Source of the DNA: a virus
DNA length: 22,765 nucleotides
IMG/VR virus record: IMGVR_UViG_3300032081_000319
Span: 1 to 22,765 of that record
Reading direction: 5' to 3' (one strand)
Shown here: positions 7,930 through 15,796 of the stretch, piece by piece
Layout: each line of letters begins with the position of its first letter
How positions within the stretch are numbered: position 1 is the first letter of the stretch
The notes under the pieces: generated by a model
Seen by the model: only the letters and a program-made list of their open reading frames with translations
Database searches by the model: none
What the model was told of the DNA's origin: nothing
Program-made: the position numbers and the translations under genes

Positions 7930-10170
7930 ATGAAGACACAAGGCAAAATGCTGGTAATGCCTTTGAGCGGCATAAACCAAAAGATACCACAAGACACAAA
8001 CTCTGCTACACAACTAATAAACTTTTCTACTGACGAACAAACAGATGGTTGGGACAACCGAATAGGTTATGAACCCTATGCTATCAATGTGTTAGGACAG
8101 AACACTTGGGGTCCTTATCGTAACAGTGAAAAAATAACTTCTTGTTTCTATTGGCCTACACACGGTGGAGCTAAAAGTTTTATGCTTTATGAAAGCAACC
8201 AGATAGGTTTCTTCACACAGGACACAAACCAAATAAGATACATTGTCGGTAATGACGGTGGTACAACACCAGTATCCTTTGAGAGCATAGACACACAAAG
8301 AACAAGACCAGCACAGAACCAACTGGGTTCTTACTTTGAGCCATTCGGTAAAGAACTGGTTATCATAAATGGAACAGATAGACCTATTGTTTTTAACGGA
8401 GAAAGAGTTAGAACTTTAGGTTTCGCAACTGCTCCTAACCCACCAGTAGTGTGGCAACCATTATCAGGCTCAACAGAGTTTAACAAGAACGCTGGTGATG
8501 TAGCTTACAACCCTATTGAGGCTTCACCTACAGGCTCAGCTTTCTTAGAACCAGCCTCAGTTAAGTATAACCTTTACTATGGTCTCGGCACAAGAACAGA
8601 CCTGAAAGATAACCAGTATCGCTACAAGGTTTCCTACATTATGGATAACGGTAGTGAGAGCCCCATAAGCAGCCGTAGTGCCCCAGCACGGTGGGTAGCA
8701 GACGACACAGGGTTACGACAAGGGCTATGGATAGAAAACATTCCTACGGGCCCTGACGGCGTTGTAGCAAGGCGTCTTTACAGAACACGAAACCTTGGTG
8801 ATAACCCAACGAATGTAGGAACAGACACCTCTGCTGAGGACGAAGTTTATTTCTTTCTTGACGAGATAAAAGACAATGAGTGTACGCACTACTTTGATAT
8901 CCGTCCTGATAGCGCATTAGGCTTCCTTGCTCCAAGAGACGACCACTCTGTTTTATTTCCAGCAGGCAAAGGTAATGTAGCAGCTACATTTAAGAACTGT
9001 TTATTTATGAATGGTGGAGAGGGAGATGGCTACACACTTTATTATTCTAAGCCACTGAAACCAGACCAGTTCGGTGCTCTTGACTTCTTCCAAGCAGGAA
9101 ACCAAAACAGTGGAGACATTGTAGGACTGAAAGGTTATTACAATAGTTTGCTTGTGTTTAGAGAACGAGGCATAGACATTGTTATTGGTAACCCATTAGA
9201 AGGCTTTCAGTATGTCCCTTACATAAAAGGCATTGGCTGTTCTTCTCGCTTTGGAATAGTAGAAGTCCCTGAACTTGGAATAATGTTTTTAAGTGAAGAC
9301 GGCATTTATCTATTACAAGGTGGACTTGATGGTGGTGCTAAACTCACTGTAAAGAAAATGACTAACAAACTACCAGACTTGTTTAGCCGACTGAATAAAA
9401 CTCTGCTACCAAAAGCTGTAGCTGGTTACAGTAGCAAACGTAAAGAAGTTCACTTTTACTTTACAATAGACGGAGCTAATGATAACAATATAGGACTTGT
9501 TTATCATTTAGATAGACAAGGCTTCTCACAGAGAGAAGGTTTTCCTGTGAGTTGTTTGACTAATGACTTGGACGGCAACCTTATCTTCGGCCACCAAAAC
9601 GGCTACACTTCGTTTAACAACGACACGGTTCAGGAAGCTGGACTTTATTTTATTTCAGGCTGTGGAGATATGGGAACAGCTTACCAAGGGTCAGGAGACT
9701 TAGGCGTTATCAAACGAGCAGACGGTGGTAGAACAAGCCGCTACCAGTCAGCCACTCACGACTTTGGTTATGGACCACAGAAAAAGTTTATCAAGTATGT
9801 TTATCTTTATGTGAGAGCAATGGCTTCACAAGGCTACAAGATAAAGTATTACCTTGATAGAAACACAGACACACCTTATGTGATAGACAGTAAAGACTTG
9901 TTCTTCCAACGACCAGAGCAGACAGCACAAGCAGTCTATGGTGGTGGTTCATTTGTAGGTGGAGGAACCTTTGATACTTCCAACTGGGAACACACAGACC
10001 TTATCCAAGTTCGTTTCCCTGTAGCACAGAAGGCTTGTTCTTACTTTTCATTTGAGTTGGAGACCACAGGCACAGACACCTATTCAGGTAACATAGTTCT
10101 CGTTGGCTACTCATTAGAGTTTAACACGAACAACACTAAAACACGGAGCGGAAGAACCAATGCCCTTTAA
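7930..10170 (+). CDS. Tail nozzle / stabilisation-type protein
   Basis: This 746-residue, strongly beta-rich protein carries many repeated short strands, aromatic residues and glycine turns, as in the beta-propeller of podovirus tail nozzle proteins (T7 gp12 or P22 gp10 class) that close the tail and hold the DNA. It starts MKTQGKMLVMPLSGINQKIP and contains the hallmark-like central block LLVFRERGIDIVIGNPLEGF followed by GIVEVPELGIMFLSEDGIYL (about 406-460). Further on is YSSKRKEVHFYFTIDGANDN, typical of propeller blades. GAGG stands 8 bases before the ATG, and the start is 2 bases after the previous stop. The end overlaps the next gene by 11 bases. Assignment rests on length, order and composition; no enzymatic motif was seen. 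Confidence 0.68.
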   Translation: MKTQGKMLVMPLSGINQKIPQDTNSATQLINFSTDEQTDGWDNRIGYEPYAINVLGQNTWGPYRNSEKITSCFYWPTHGGAKSFMLYESNQIGFFTQDTNQIRYIVGNDGGTTPVSFESIDTQRTRPAQNQLGSYFEPFGKELVIINGTDRPIVFNGERVRTLGFATAPNPPVVWQPLSGSTEFNKNAGDVAYNPIEASPTGSAFLEPASVKYNLYYGLGTRTDLKDNQYRYKVSYIMDNGSESPISSRSAPARWVADDTGLRQGLWIENIPTGPDGVVARRLYRTRNLGDNPTNVGTDTSAEDEVYFFLDEIKDNECTHYFDIRPDSALGFLAPRDDHSVLFPAGKGNVAATFKNCLFMNGGEGDGYTLYYSKPLKPDQFGALDFFQAGNQNSGDIVGLKGYYNSLLVFRERGIDIVIGNPLEGFQYVPYIKGIGCSSRFGIVEVPELGIMFLSEDGIYLLQGGLDGGAKLTVKKMTNKLPDLFSRLNKTLLPKAVAGYSSKRKEVHFYFTIDGANDNNIGLVYHLDRQGFSQREGFPVSCLTNDLDGNLIFGHQNGYTSFNNDTVQEAGLYFISGCGDMGTAYQGSGDLGVIKRADGGRTSRYQSATHDFGYGPQKKFIKYVYLYVRAMASQGYKIKYYLDRNTDTPYVIDSKDLFFQRPEQTAQAVYGGGSFVGGGTFDTSNWEHTDLIQVRFPVAQKACSYFSFELETTGTDTYSGNIVLVGYSLEFNTNNTKTRSGRTNAL

Positions 10171-10834
10171 ACCAAAAGATAGCAAGCACACTATGGGAGA
10201 CATTTTAGAACCCATAGACTTTGACAAGACTTACGACAAACAAAAAGAACTTGTGAACGGAGGACTGGATAGAGAGAACTTACCAGAAGAAGGCTTCGGT
10301 AAAGACCAGTTCTTGCAACATAGTTTTATGAGACATTTCCAAACTTACTTTAAGATGGAAGAAGAGTATGTGGCTACCACTATGCCTTCTGGTCTCACAC
10401 CAAACGACCTCACTCTTACGACTGCTGGAACTTCTTATGCTAAGTATGCTGGTGGTTGGATAGACACAACCAATGACCGCTACAAGATAGAAGCAGAACT
10501 TAAAGAAGGGATGTGTCAAATAGAGATGAACGTCTGGGCGTTTATGAATAAGCCAAATGCTGGTGGTTATTTTAACAGTGGAACCAACAGCGACATTTCT
10601 TGGTTTCAGTTCCAACTGGTCTTTAATGGTTCAGTTGTTGCGGAAACAGACAGAGTTCATAAGTGTGCGGCAACCATTCACCTTATGGCTAATGTCCCTT
10701 GTTCTGCTGGACCTTGTGAAGTCAAGGTTAGGTGGAGACATAACGGACGACCTAATGGACCCTACTATGAGTTGGGTGCTCCATTATTTTATTACAGCGG
10801 GGGCAACCTGCTACTTATCAACAGGTATAGATAA
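10160..10834 (+). CDS. Small fibre-like tail protein 1
   Basis: This 224-residue protein begins inside the end of the tail nozzle gene, with GGAAG just upstream. The N-terminus is polar and likely extended or helical, with VNGGLDRENLPEEGFG at 32-47. Related motifs occur at similar places in the next two proteins. The rest (about 75-224) is beta-rich with alternating hydrophobics (MCQIEMNVWAFMNKP, WFQFQLVFNGSVVAETD, CEVKVRWRHNGRPNGPYYEL) and four cysteines. That layout, a short attachment module and then a compact beta domain, is usual for short fibres or receptor-binding tips. A jelly-roll-type tip is an inference, and host binding has no direct sequence proof. Confidence 0.55.
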   Translation: MPFKPKDSKHTMGDILEPIDFDKTYDKQKELVNGGLDRENLPEEGFGKDQFLQHSFMRHFQTYFKMEEEYVATTMPSGLTPNDLTLTTAGTSYAKYAGGWIDTTNDRYKIEAELKEGMCQIEMNVWAFMNKPNAGGYFNSGTNSDISWFQFQLVFNGSVVAETDRVHKCAATIHLMANVPCSAGPCEVKVRWRHNGRPNGPYYELGAPLFYYSGGNLLLINRYR

Positions 10835-11743
10835 ATGAGTAAAGTAGTTAACGATAGTTTTAGAACTAAATACAACCAGACCATAACCTCAGCAGATATG
10901 AATGCTAAGTTTACGGACATAAGAACAGCGACGAATGATGGTTCTCCACAAGTGGATGAAGCCAATGTTCGCAACGAAGGAATAGATAGACGCAACTTGG
11001 GTCAGACACCCAACCTTACACACTTAGACATAGAAGGGAATGAAATGATAGACGCTCTATCAACTTACACCTTTGACACTATCGCGGGTTCAGGTAACCC
11101 TGCGCTTGTAAGGCTGAACCAGACAAGTGGTGGGGGTGCTTCTGTTATTGACTTTGGCTCCGTCATTACTATCAATGGCTCAACCACAACACCAGACCTA
11201 CTGAGGCTACATTATTCCTTTCTTCACGATAGCTTTGGTGGTGCTGGAGACCCACTTGATGTAGGCGCTGATAGCCGACAGTTCCGCAGTGTTATGGTTA
11301 TCTTCCCAGCATACTCAACAGACAGTGTAAACTGGTCTTGCTTCCCCAATAGAACTAACTTCTTCCAGTTTAATAGTTCAGGTGTTAGCGCCTCAGAAGT
11401 TGGACCCAAAAGAGATAACACGTCAGGAGCAGCAGACAAGTATGAACTCCCTTATCAAGACGATAATGAAAACGTAGGCAAAGACGATGGCTGTGTAATG
11501 TGGGACATTGCTACCTTCGCAGACGTTGGAGCAACTAAAATGAAATATCACGGTTGTCTCAACTTTACAAACACCACAGACCTATCACTCCGCTACATTA
11601 GTTTCTGGGCGGTAGGACCGCTTATGCTCTCATTAAACTCTACTTATGGTACTGGAAGAACATTAGAAGCTGCTGGTTTAGGTTTATCACCTGTAAAGTT
11701 TGAGAGAGCACACTATGCCGCAATGGTTTTATCACCAAAATAG
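10835..11743 (+). CDS. Small fibre-like tail protein 2
   Basis: This 302-residue protein starts immediately after the previous stop (TAAATG) with only a weak ribosome binding site (AGG at 10823-10825), so it probably depends on translation of the gene before. The N-terminus (SFRTKYNQTITSADMNAKF, about 8-26) is followed by VRNEGIDRRNLG (45-56), which matches the shared motif of the flanking fibre-like genes. Residues 60-300 look beta-rich with many Gly, Ser, Thr and Asn. They include SVIDFGSVITINGSTTTPDL and a C-terminal part with YISFWAVGPLMLSLNSTYGT and FERAHYAAMVLSPK. A role as a trimeric short fibre or tip is inferred from context, composition and the shared module. Confidence 0.55.
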   Translation: MSKVVNDSFRTKYNQTITSADMNAKFTDIRTATNDGSPQVDEANVRNEGIDRRNLGQTPNLTHLDIEGNEMIDALSTYTFDTIAGSGNPALVRLNQTSGGGASVIDFGSVITINGSTTTPDLLRLHYSFLHDSFGGAGDPLDVGADSRQFRSVMVIFPAYSTDSVNWSCFPNRTNFFQFNSSGVSASEVGPKRDNTSGAADKYELPYQDDNENVGKDDGCVMWDIATFADVGATKMKYHGCLNFTNTTDLSLRYISFWAVGPLMLSLNSTYGTGRTLEAAGLGLSPVKFERAHYAAMVLSPK

Positions 11744-11752
11744 GAGACACTT

Positions 11753-12478
11753 ATGCCATTAGTAATACCACAAACATTCAGCAACGGTGACCCGATAGCT
11801 GCTAACCTCGTTAACGAAAACATTAACGCAGTCCAAACCTATGTAAACGGAGGCATAGAACAAGGCGACATAAACAATAAGTTTGAGACACGACACCTAA
11901 TGAGAGGTGAGTACAACCCTATCCAAAACCAACTAAACCTTATCACAGGAATAATGGGAGGACAGTCTTACTCTTCAGCGCAGTCTTCTTTCACAGGCAT
12001 TTGCTCTTCACCTTCTGGTGAATGGGATGGGACAGGAACAACTGGTGGAAACATTCTTACACAAGAGACTGACGTTGGTGTAGCCAACACAGGGATAACA
12101 TTTTATCTCGCACAACCTGCTGATGTCTTCTTTCAGTTCCAAGGCACACCACATTCTACGGCTGTGTCTAACCTCAAAGATAGTGTGAAGGGTGGCTACC
12201 GAAGAACAAGGTTCTACATTTATCTTGACGGTGTAAAGCAAAGTCATTCATTGATGACAACTTGGGACGAGAGCAGCGCCCCTTACAAAACGAGAATGCC
12301 TTTGTCTTCGTTCTGGGCTTACACTGGCTTAGCAAAAGGCTTTCACACATTTGATATCAAAGGCTTTACAGACACAAAGTATTCTTTGATGTTTACTTGG
12401 AGCACAACTCTGGAGGCATTCTATCAGTTGCCTTCCGGAGCAAGTAACCCAACTAACCCCAGCGACAACCCAACTTAG
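11753..12478 (+). CDS. Small fibre-like tail protein 3
   Basis: This 241-residue protein has AGGAG overlapping the previous stop, 6 bases before the ATG. The N-terminus reads SNGDPIAANLVNENINAVQT and then YVNGGIEQGDINNKFETRHL (about 30-49). The same arrangement (VNxGI, a few residues, then a His/Asn-Leu element) is seen in the two preceding proteins. A glycine/serine-rich joint (about 70-100, IMGGQSYSSAQSSFTG, WDGTGTTGG) leads into a beta-rich C-terminal domain with RRTRFYIYLDGVKQSHSLMT, GFHTFDIKGFTD and YSLMFTWSTTLEAFYQL. It ends in a Pro/Asn/Ser tail. It closes the fibre group and precedes the internal virion proteins. Function is inferred as for its neighbours. Confidence 0.55.
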   Translation: MPLVIPQTFSNGDPIAANLVNENINAVQTYVNGGIEQGDINNKFETRHLMRGEYNPIQNQLNLITGIMGGQSYSSAQSSFTGICSSPSGEWDGTGTTGGNILTQETDVGVANTGITFYLAQPADVFFQFQGTPHSTAVSNLKDSVKGGYRRTRFYIYLDGVKQSHSLMTTWDESSAPYKTRMPLSSFWAYTGLAKGFHTFDIKGFTDTKYSLMFTWSTTLEAFYQLPSGASNPTNPSDNPT

Positions 12479-12489
12479 GAGAAATAACA

Positions 12490-13275
12490 ATGGCTGACGA
12501 CATGACACAAAAACAACGATACGACATCTTCACAGGAGCAACGCAAGGTGCTACTGCCGGAGCAGGCTTAGGCTTTGCTGTAGGTGGACCTGCCGGTGCT
12601 GCTATTGGAGCAGGCATTGGTGGCGTAGGTGGTCTCATTTATGAGGGCATTCAGGGACCAAGTGAGTACGAACAACAGAGAGCAAAAGAAATAGAAGAAC
12701 TGAAACGCCGACAAGAGTTAGGCATTCTTGGTTTGACTGACGAAGAACGCTCTGTGTTGGAAGCACAAATGATAGACCCCATTAGAGCACAGCAACGAGG
12801 CGCAGCCTTACAGCAACAAGCAGCTATGGCTTCTATGAACGCAGGTCCAGCAACCGCAGCACGAATGGCTGTTGGAGAACAACAAAGAATAGCAGAGCAA
12901 CTACAACCAAGCATAATAGAAATGGAACGAGCAGACTTGGCAAAGGCAGCAGCAGAAGAAGAACTTCTTATGGCTTTGACCCGAGAGAGTAGTGCTGATG
13001 TAGAGAAGTCCAAGCAAGCAATGTATGGCTCAATGCTAAACGCAGCAAGTGCCGGACTAAACCTAAGAGCACAAGGACAGAAGGAAGCTCAGTTAGCAGG
13101 ACAAGCTAAGGCTAACGAAGAGTTTAATAAAATGTTCCAGACGTATGCTACGAGCCCCAATGCTGACCCAGCAATGACTATGTTATTGATGCAAGCTTAC
13201 GGGATAGGCACACCAATGGCTACAACACCTGCGACAATAACAACACCAACAACAGGAACTCCTGCGGGAAAGTAA
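12490..13275 (+). CDS. Glycine-zipper internal virion protein, unshifted product
   Basis: The 261-residue product ends at TAA 13273-13275. Residues 14-50 form a glycine-zipper-like hydrophobic segment (TGATQGATAGAGLGFAVGG, then AIGAGIGGVGGLIYEGI). This kind of sequence is common in phage ejection proteins that insert into the host envelope. Residues 55-215 are a long Ala/Gln/Glu helical region, and the last 25 are Thr/Pro-rich. AGGAG lies 8 bases before the ATG. The last two sense codons plus the preceding base form G GGA AAG right before the stop. A hairpin follows, so a fraction of ribosomes should shift to the -1 frame and extend the protein (see the fusion entry). It lies with two larger internal-type proteins downstream, fitting a DNA-ejection role. 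Confidence 0.72.
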   Translation: MADDMTQKQRYDIFTGATQGATAGAGLGFAVGGPAGAAIGAGIGGVGGLIYEGIQGPSEYEQQRAKEIEELKRRQELGILGLTDEERSVLEAQMIDPIRAQQRGAALQQQAAMASMNAGPATAARMAVGEQQRIAEQLQPSIIEMERADLAKAAAEEELLMALTRESSADVEKSKQAMYGSMLNAASAGLNLRAQGQKEAQLAGQAKANEEFNKMFQTYATSPNADPAMTMLLMQAYGIGTPMATTPATITTPTTGTPAGK

Positions 13276-14183
13276 CAACCCCTGTTGCACCCGCCCAACC
13301 AGCGACAGGGGAAATAAACACACCCACTCAAGGTCTTACTACTCCTATCGCCCCAACACAGGGCTCTCAGCTTACTGGAAAGGAGCCAATGTTTAACCCA
13401 TTACAGCCACCGGTAGGACTGACTACTAAAGACCCGCCGTTAGGAGTTATGCCTACAACGATAGAAACTCCAGTTATTGCTGGACCAGCAGCAGAAGATG
13501 TAGCAGCCACTGTCTTTTCACCTGAAAGACTAATGGAGTTAGAAGCAATGGGCTTTGATGTTCCAGCCAGCTTGCGGTCAAAAGCTACCGCACAGTCCAG
13601 AAGAATAGCGTTTAACCCTTTGACCTTTGACCCTAACTCTACACCAGAAGCAATGCTGAAACGAGAGACTGCTGAGGAACTCGCATTTAGATATGATGAC
13701 CTTGACGTCAATGTGTTGATGGAGCAACCACAAGGAGTGTTGGACGACATTGCTATCAGAAGAACACAAACAATAACCAAACCTGTGCTTCGCAACAAAC
13801 CAAACCCAGACGGTTCTTTCTCTAACCAAACAGAGATAGTTATGGTAGAAGAACCGAACCCAGAGTGGACCCAGACCAAGTCATTGTTCCGCAGAGGACC
13901 AGACGGTGAGGTTGTTCCAGAACAACAGACAGACTTATTCCTGCTTGGACTATCAACAACTGGTAATGAAAGAGCGGCAGAAGTGTATAACAAACTATTT
14001 ACAATAGACGATGCAATAGAAGAAATAGAACAAGCAAGGGTAGAAGGAATGCCCGTGTCTTCTAACTTCGCAAGACAAGAAAGAATGAAAATGGTAGACG
14101 AGCTTATTACTTTAGGTTACACCGAGAGTGAGATAGAGCAACTTATTCGTCAACACCGTAGCCTACTACAAGGAGAAAGATAA
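12490..14183 (+). CDS. Predicted -1 frameshift fusion of the glycine-zipper protein
   Basis: If ribosomes slip by -1 at G GGA AAG (13266-13272), reading continues as GTA ACA ACC CCT from 13272 to the stop at 14181-14183. This adds 303 residues to the first 261, for a total of 564. The 39 codons between the slip and the first ATG of the second frame (13389) contain no stop. They encode a Thr/Pro/Gln-rich linker (VTTPVAPAQPATGEINTPTQ and on) that continues the composition of the upstream TPATITTPTTGTPAG. This continuity across the frame change is strong evidence that the linker is translated. The outcome would be two forms sharing the membrane-active N-terminus, with the longer form minor. The alternative is a sequencing error; the intact slip signal and hairpin argue against that. 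Confidence 0.75.
13266..13311 (+). promoter_or_regulatory. Programmed -1 ribosomal frameshift signal
   Basis: The slippery heptamer GGGAAAG (13266-13272) is in the correct register (G_GGA_AAG) and is followed at once by TAA. After a 6-base spacer (13273-13278), CCCCTGTTGC (13279-13288) pairs with GCGACAGGGG (13302-13311). This gives a 10-bp stem with one T-G wobble and a 13-base loop. The same heptamer serves the lambda G/GT tail-assembly frameshift. Register, spacer length and hairpin all fit a -1 signal. Confidence 0.85.
13389..14183 (+). CDS. C-terminal frame of the frameshift fusion
   Basis: Read from its first ATG, this frame gives 264 residues, but the frame is open well upstream, past the frameshift site. 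AGGAG (13381-13385) leaves only 3 bases to the ATG, a poor spacing. The GGA AAG GAG CCA stretch is therefore more simply read as coding sequence of the fusion, although some independent initiation is possible. The first 45 residues are Pro/Thr-rich. Residues 40-264 are charged and helical, with ERLMELEAMGFDVPASLRSK, KRETAEELAFRYDDLDVNVL and a C-terminal ESEIEQLIRQHRSLLQGER. No enzyme motif was seen. The stop overlaps the next start (TAATG). It lies among genes for internal virion proteins. Confidence 0.65.
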   Translation: MFNPLQPPVGLTTKDPPLGVMPTTIETPVIAGPAAEDVAATVFSPERLMELEAMGFDVPASLRSKATAQSRRIAFNPLTFDPNSTPEAMLKRETAEELAFRYDDLDVNVLMEQPQGVLDDIAIRRTQTITKPVLRNKPNPDGSFSNQTEIVMVEEPNPEWTQTKSLFRRGPDGEVVPEQQTDLFLLGLSTTGNERAAEVYNKLFTIDDAIEEIEQARVEGMPVSSNFARQERMKMVDELITLGYTESEIEQLIRQHRSLLQGER

Positions 14184-15793
14184 TGGCCCCACCAAATGAA
14201 AGAACAGTAAAAGGAACAGCTTACGGCAATGCTAACGCTTACCTGTTTGCTTACCACCAAACCTCAACCCAACAATACACTCAGATGTTGCAGATGGTTG
14301 TGGCTCAACAACAGTTAGAGTTAGGGAGAGCAGAGGTTCTTCGCAAACAACTTGCTGACCTTGACGACCGCATTGTTGCCTATGAAAAACTTGCGGCTTC
14401 TTTTGAGACACCCAAAGGTGGAGGCGGAGGAAGCGGAACAACTAAAAACTTTATGTTGCAAGCTGAGATGGAGATAGCTACTCTTCGTGCTAAAGAAGAT
14501 AGCACCAAGGCAGGCATTGTAGAAGAAGTGGGTAGAGATACTTATGCTAACCAGTCTTCTATCAGTCAGTTCTTATCCAAGTCAGGTGACCGTTCCATTA
14601 TTATTAATGCTGGTGGTGGTAGCACAGACAACCTTGTTGCTGAGTTAGACGACGCTTACTACACAAACATTCTTGATGCTGAGGGTTCTAAGAACTCTAT
14701 TGCTAAGCAAGACGCAGCAGCTAAACTATTACAGCAGGTAAGCACAGAGCTTACACGAGCAGGTGTTACAGGCACAGAAAAAGATAAAGTTATCCACAAG
14801 ATAGGGATAATGTCTGGTGTTCTTACAGCAGGTGATGTTCCTTCTGGAGCAACAAGCACTAAAGTTAGAACAGCATTAGGTCCTTCGGGAATGTCCGCCG
14901 CAAGAAGTGCGGAGATAGACACCCGTTTATCAGGCAGCGGCATTGGTTTCCTTGACGAAGATAGTGGTGTTGAGAAGCCAGACAAGTCAGGCAACTTTAC
15001 TAACGCTGAACTTATTCGCTACAGAGGAGCAACAGGAGCAAGAACATTTGGTGGTTCTCGTGCTAAGCAAGTCATTACCCAGTCAAAGAAAGACCAAGCA
15101 TTAGACAACGTTCTTGTAGGTTTATTGCGAGACGACGGTGAGGCTGAACCAAGTGACGATGAAAGACAGTTTGCTTCTCAACAAGTAATGGGTATTATCA
15201 AAGGCGATAAAGCTTACAAAGGTTTGATAGGTGAGGATGGTGAGGTTGACTTTGATAAACTATTCCGTTCTCGTGTTGGTGCCTCCACAAGAGTTCAGCA
15301 AGCAGCAGAGCTTGGAGCATTACAGACAGAGAGAACTGCTGTTAGACGACAACTATCAGGAGCCGTTGGCAAGCCTATGACCCCAGAGCAAATGCTTGGT
15401 AGAGCAGGACAGCTACGAGACCAACCTATCCCAGCAGGAGTGCCGGATAGAGAACGAGTTCCAGACCCAGCAGAAGCAATGCGAATGGCTATGACGCCAC
15501 AACAAAGAATGCAAATGGACTATATGAGTGAGGCTACTGGTCTTTACAAGAATGGAAAAAGAGCCATTACAGATAGGGGCAGCAGCGATAGTATGCTTTA
15601 CCAGTCAGCAAAAGAAAAGTTAGAAAAGGGTGAGATAACAAAGGCAGAGTTGTTTGAGTATCTAACCGGTGAAGCTAACACAGTCTACAGCGACATTGAT
15701 AAAGCAAGGACCGGAACCAAGAAAGCTTTGCAACAAATATACCTTGACGACATTCGGGCCTTTGATGTGTCCGCTAACCCAGTAGGAGAGTAA
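14183..15793 (+). CDS. Putative internal virion protein, helical
   Basis: This 536-residue protein is one I do not recognise from sequence alone. AAGGAG (14170-14175) precedes the ATG, which shares a base with the stop of the frame before. Residues 25-75 are Gln/Leu-rich and likely coiled coil (MLQMVVAQQQLELGRAEVLR). A pure glycine linker (GGGGGSG, about 79-85) separates it from a second helical region. The remainder is charged, Ala/Lys/Asp-rich and without transmembrane segments. Repeated short helices include AARSAEIDTRLSG and SASVRK-like charged patches. The C-terminus has YDIDKART-like polar helices. Position between a glycine-zipper protein and a 1972-residue protein, and the lack of cysteine-rich or enzymatic motifs, suggest a T7 gp15-like core or ejection protein. 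That analogy is by order only. Confidence 0.55.
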   Translation: MAPPNERTVKGTAYGNANAYLFAYHQTSTQQYTQMLQMVVAQQQLELGRAEVLRKQLADLDDRIVAYEKLAASFETPKGGGGGSGTTKNFMLQAEMEIATLRAKEDSTKAGIVEEVGRDTYANQSSISQFLSKSGDRSIIINAGGGSTDNLVAELDDAYYTNILDAEGSKNSIAKQDAAAKLLQQVSTELTRAGVTGTEKDKVIHKIGIMSGVLTAGDVPSGATSTKVRTALGPSGMSAARSAEIDTRLSGSGIGFLDEDSGVEKPDKSGNFTNAELIRYRGATGARTFGGSRAKQVITQSKKDQALDNVLVGLLRDDGEAEPSDDERQFASQQVMGIIKGDKAYKGLIGEDGEVDFDKLFRSRVGASTRVQQAAELGALQTERTAVRRQLSGAVGKPMTPEQMLGRAGQLRDQPIPAGVPDRERVPDPAEAMRMAMTPQQRMQMDYMSEATGLYKNGKRAITDRGSSDSMLYQSAKEKLEKGEITKAELFEYLTGEANTVYSDIDKARTGTKKALQQIYLDDIRAFDVSANPVGE

Positions 15794-15796
15794 GCA

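Noticed and set aside
13289-13364. Pseudoknot between the frameshift hairpin loop (GCCC) and GGGC at 13361-13364
   Set aside because: Only 4 bp over a 50-base gap; the simple hairpin is sufficient and the pairing is likely chance.
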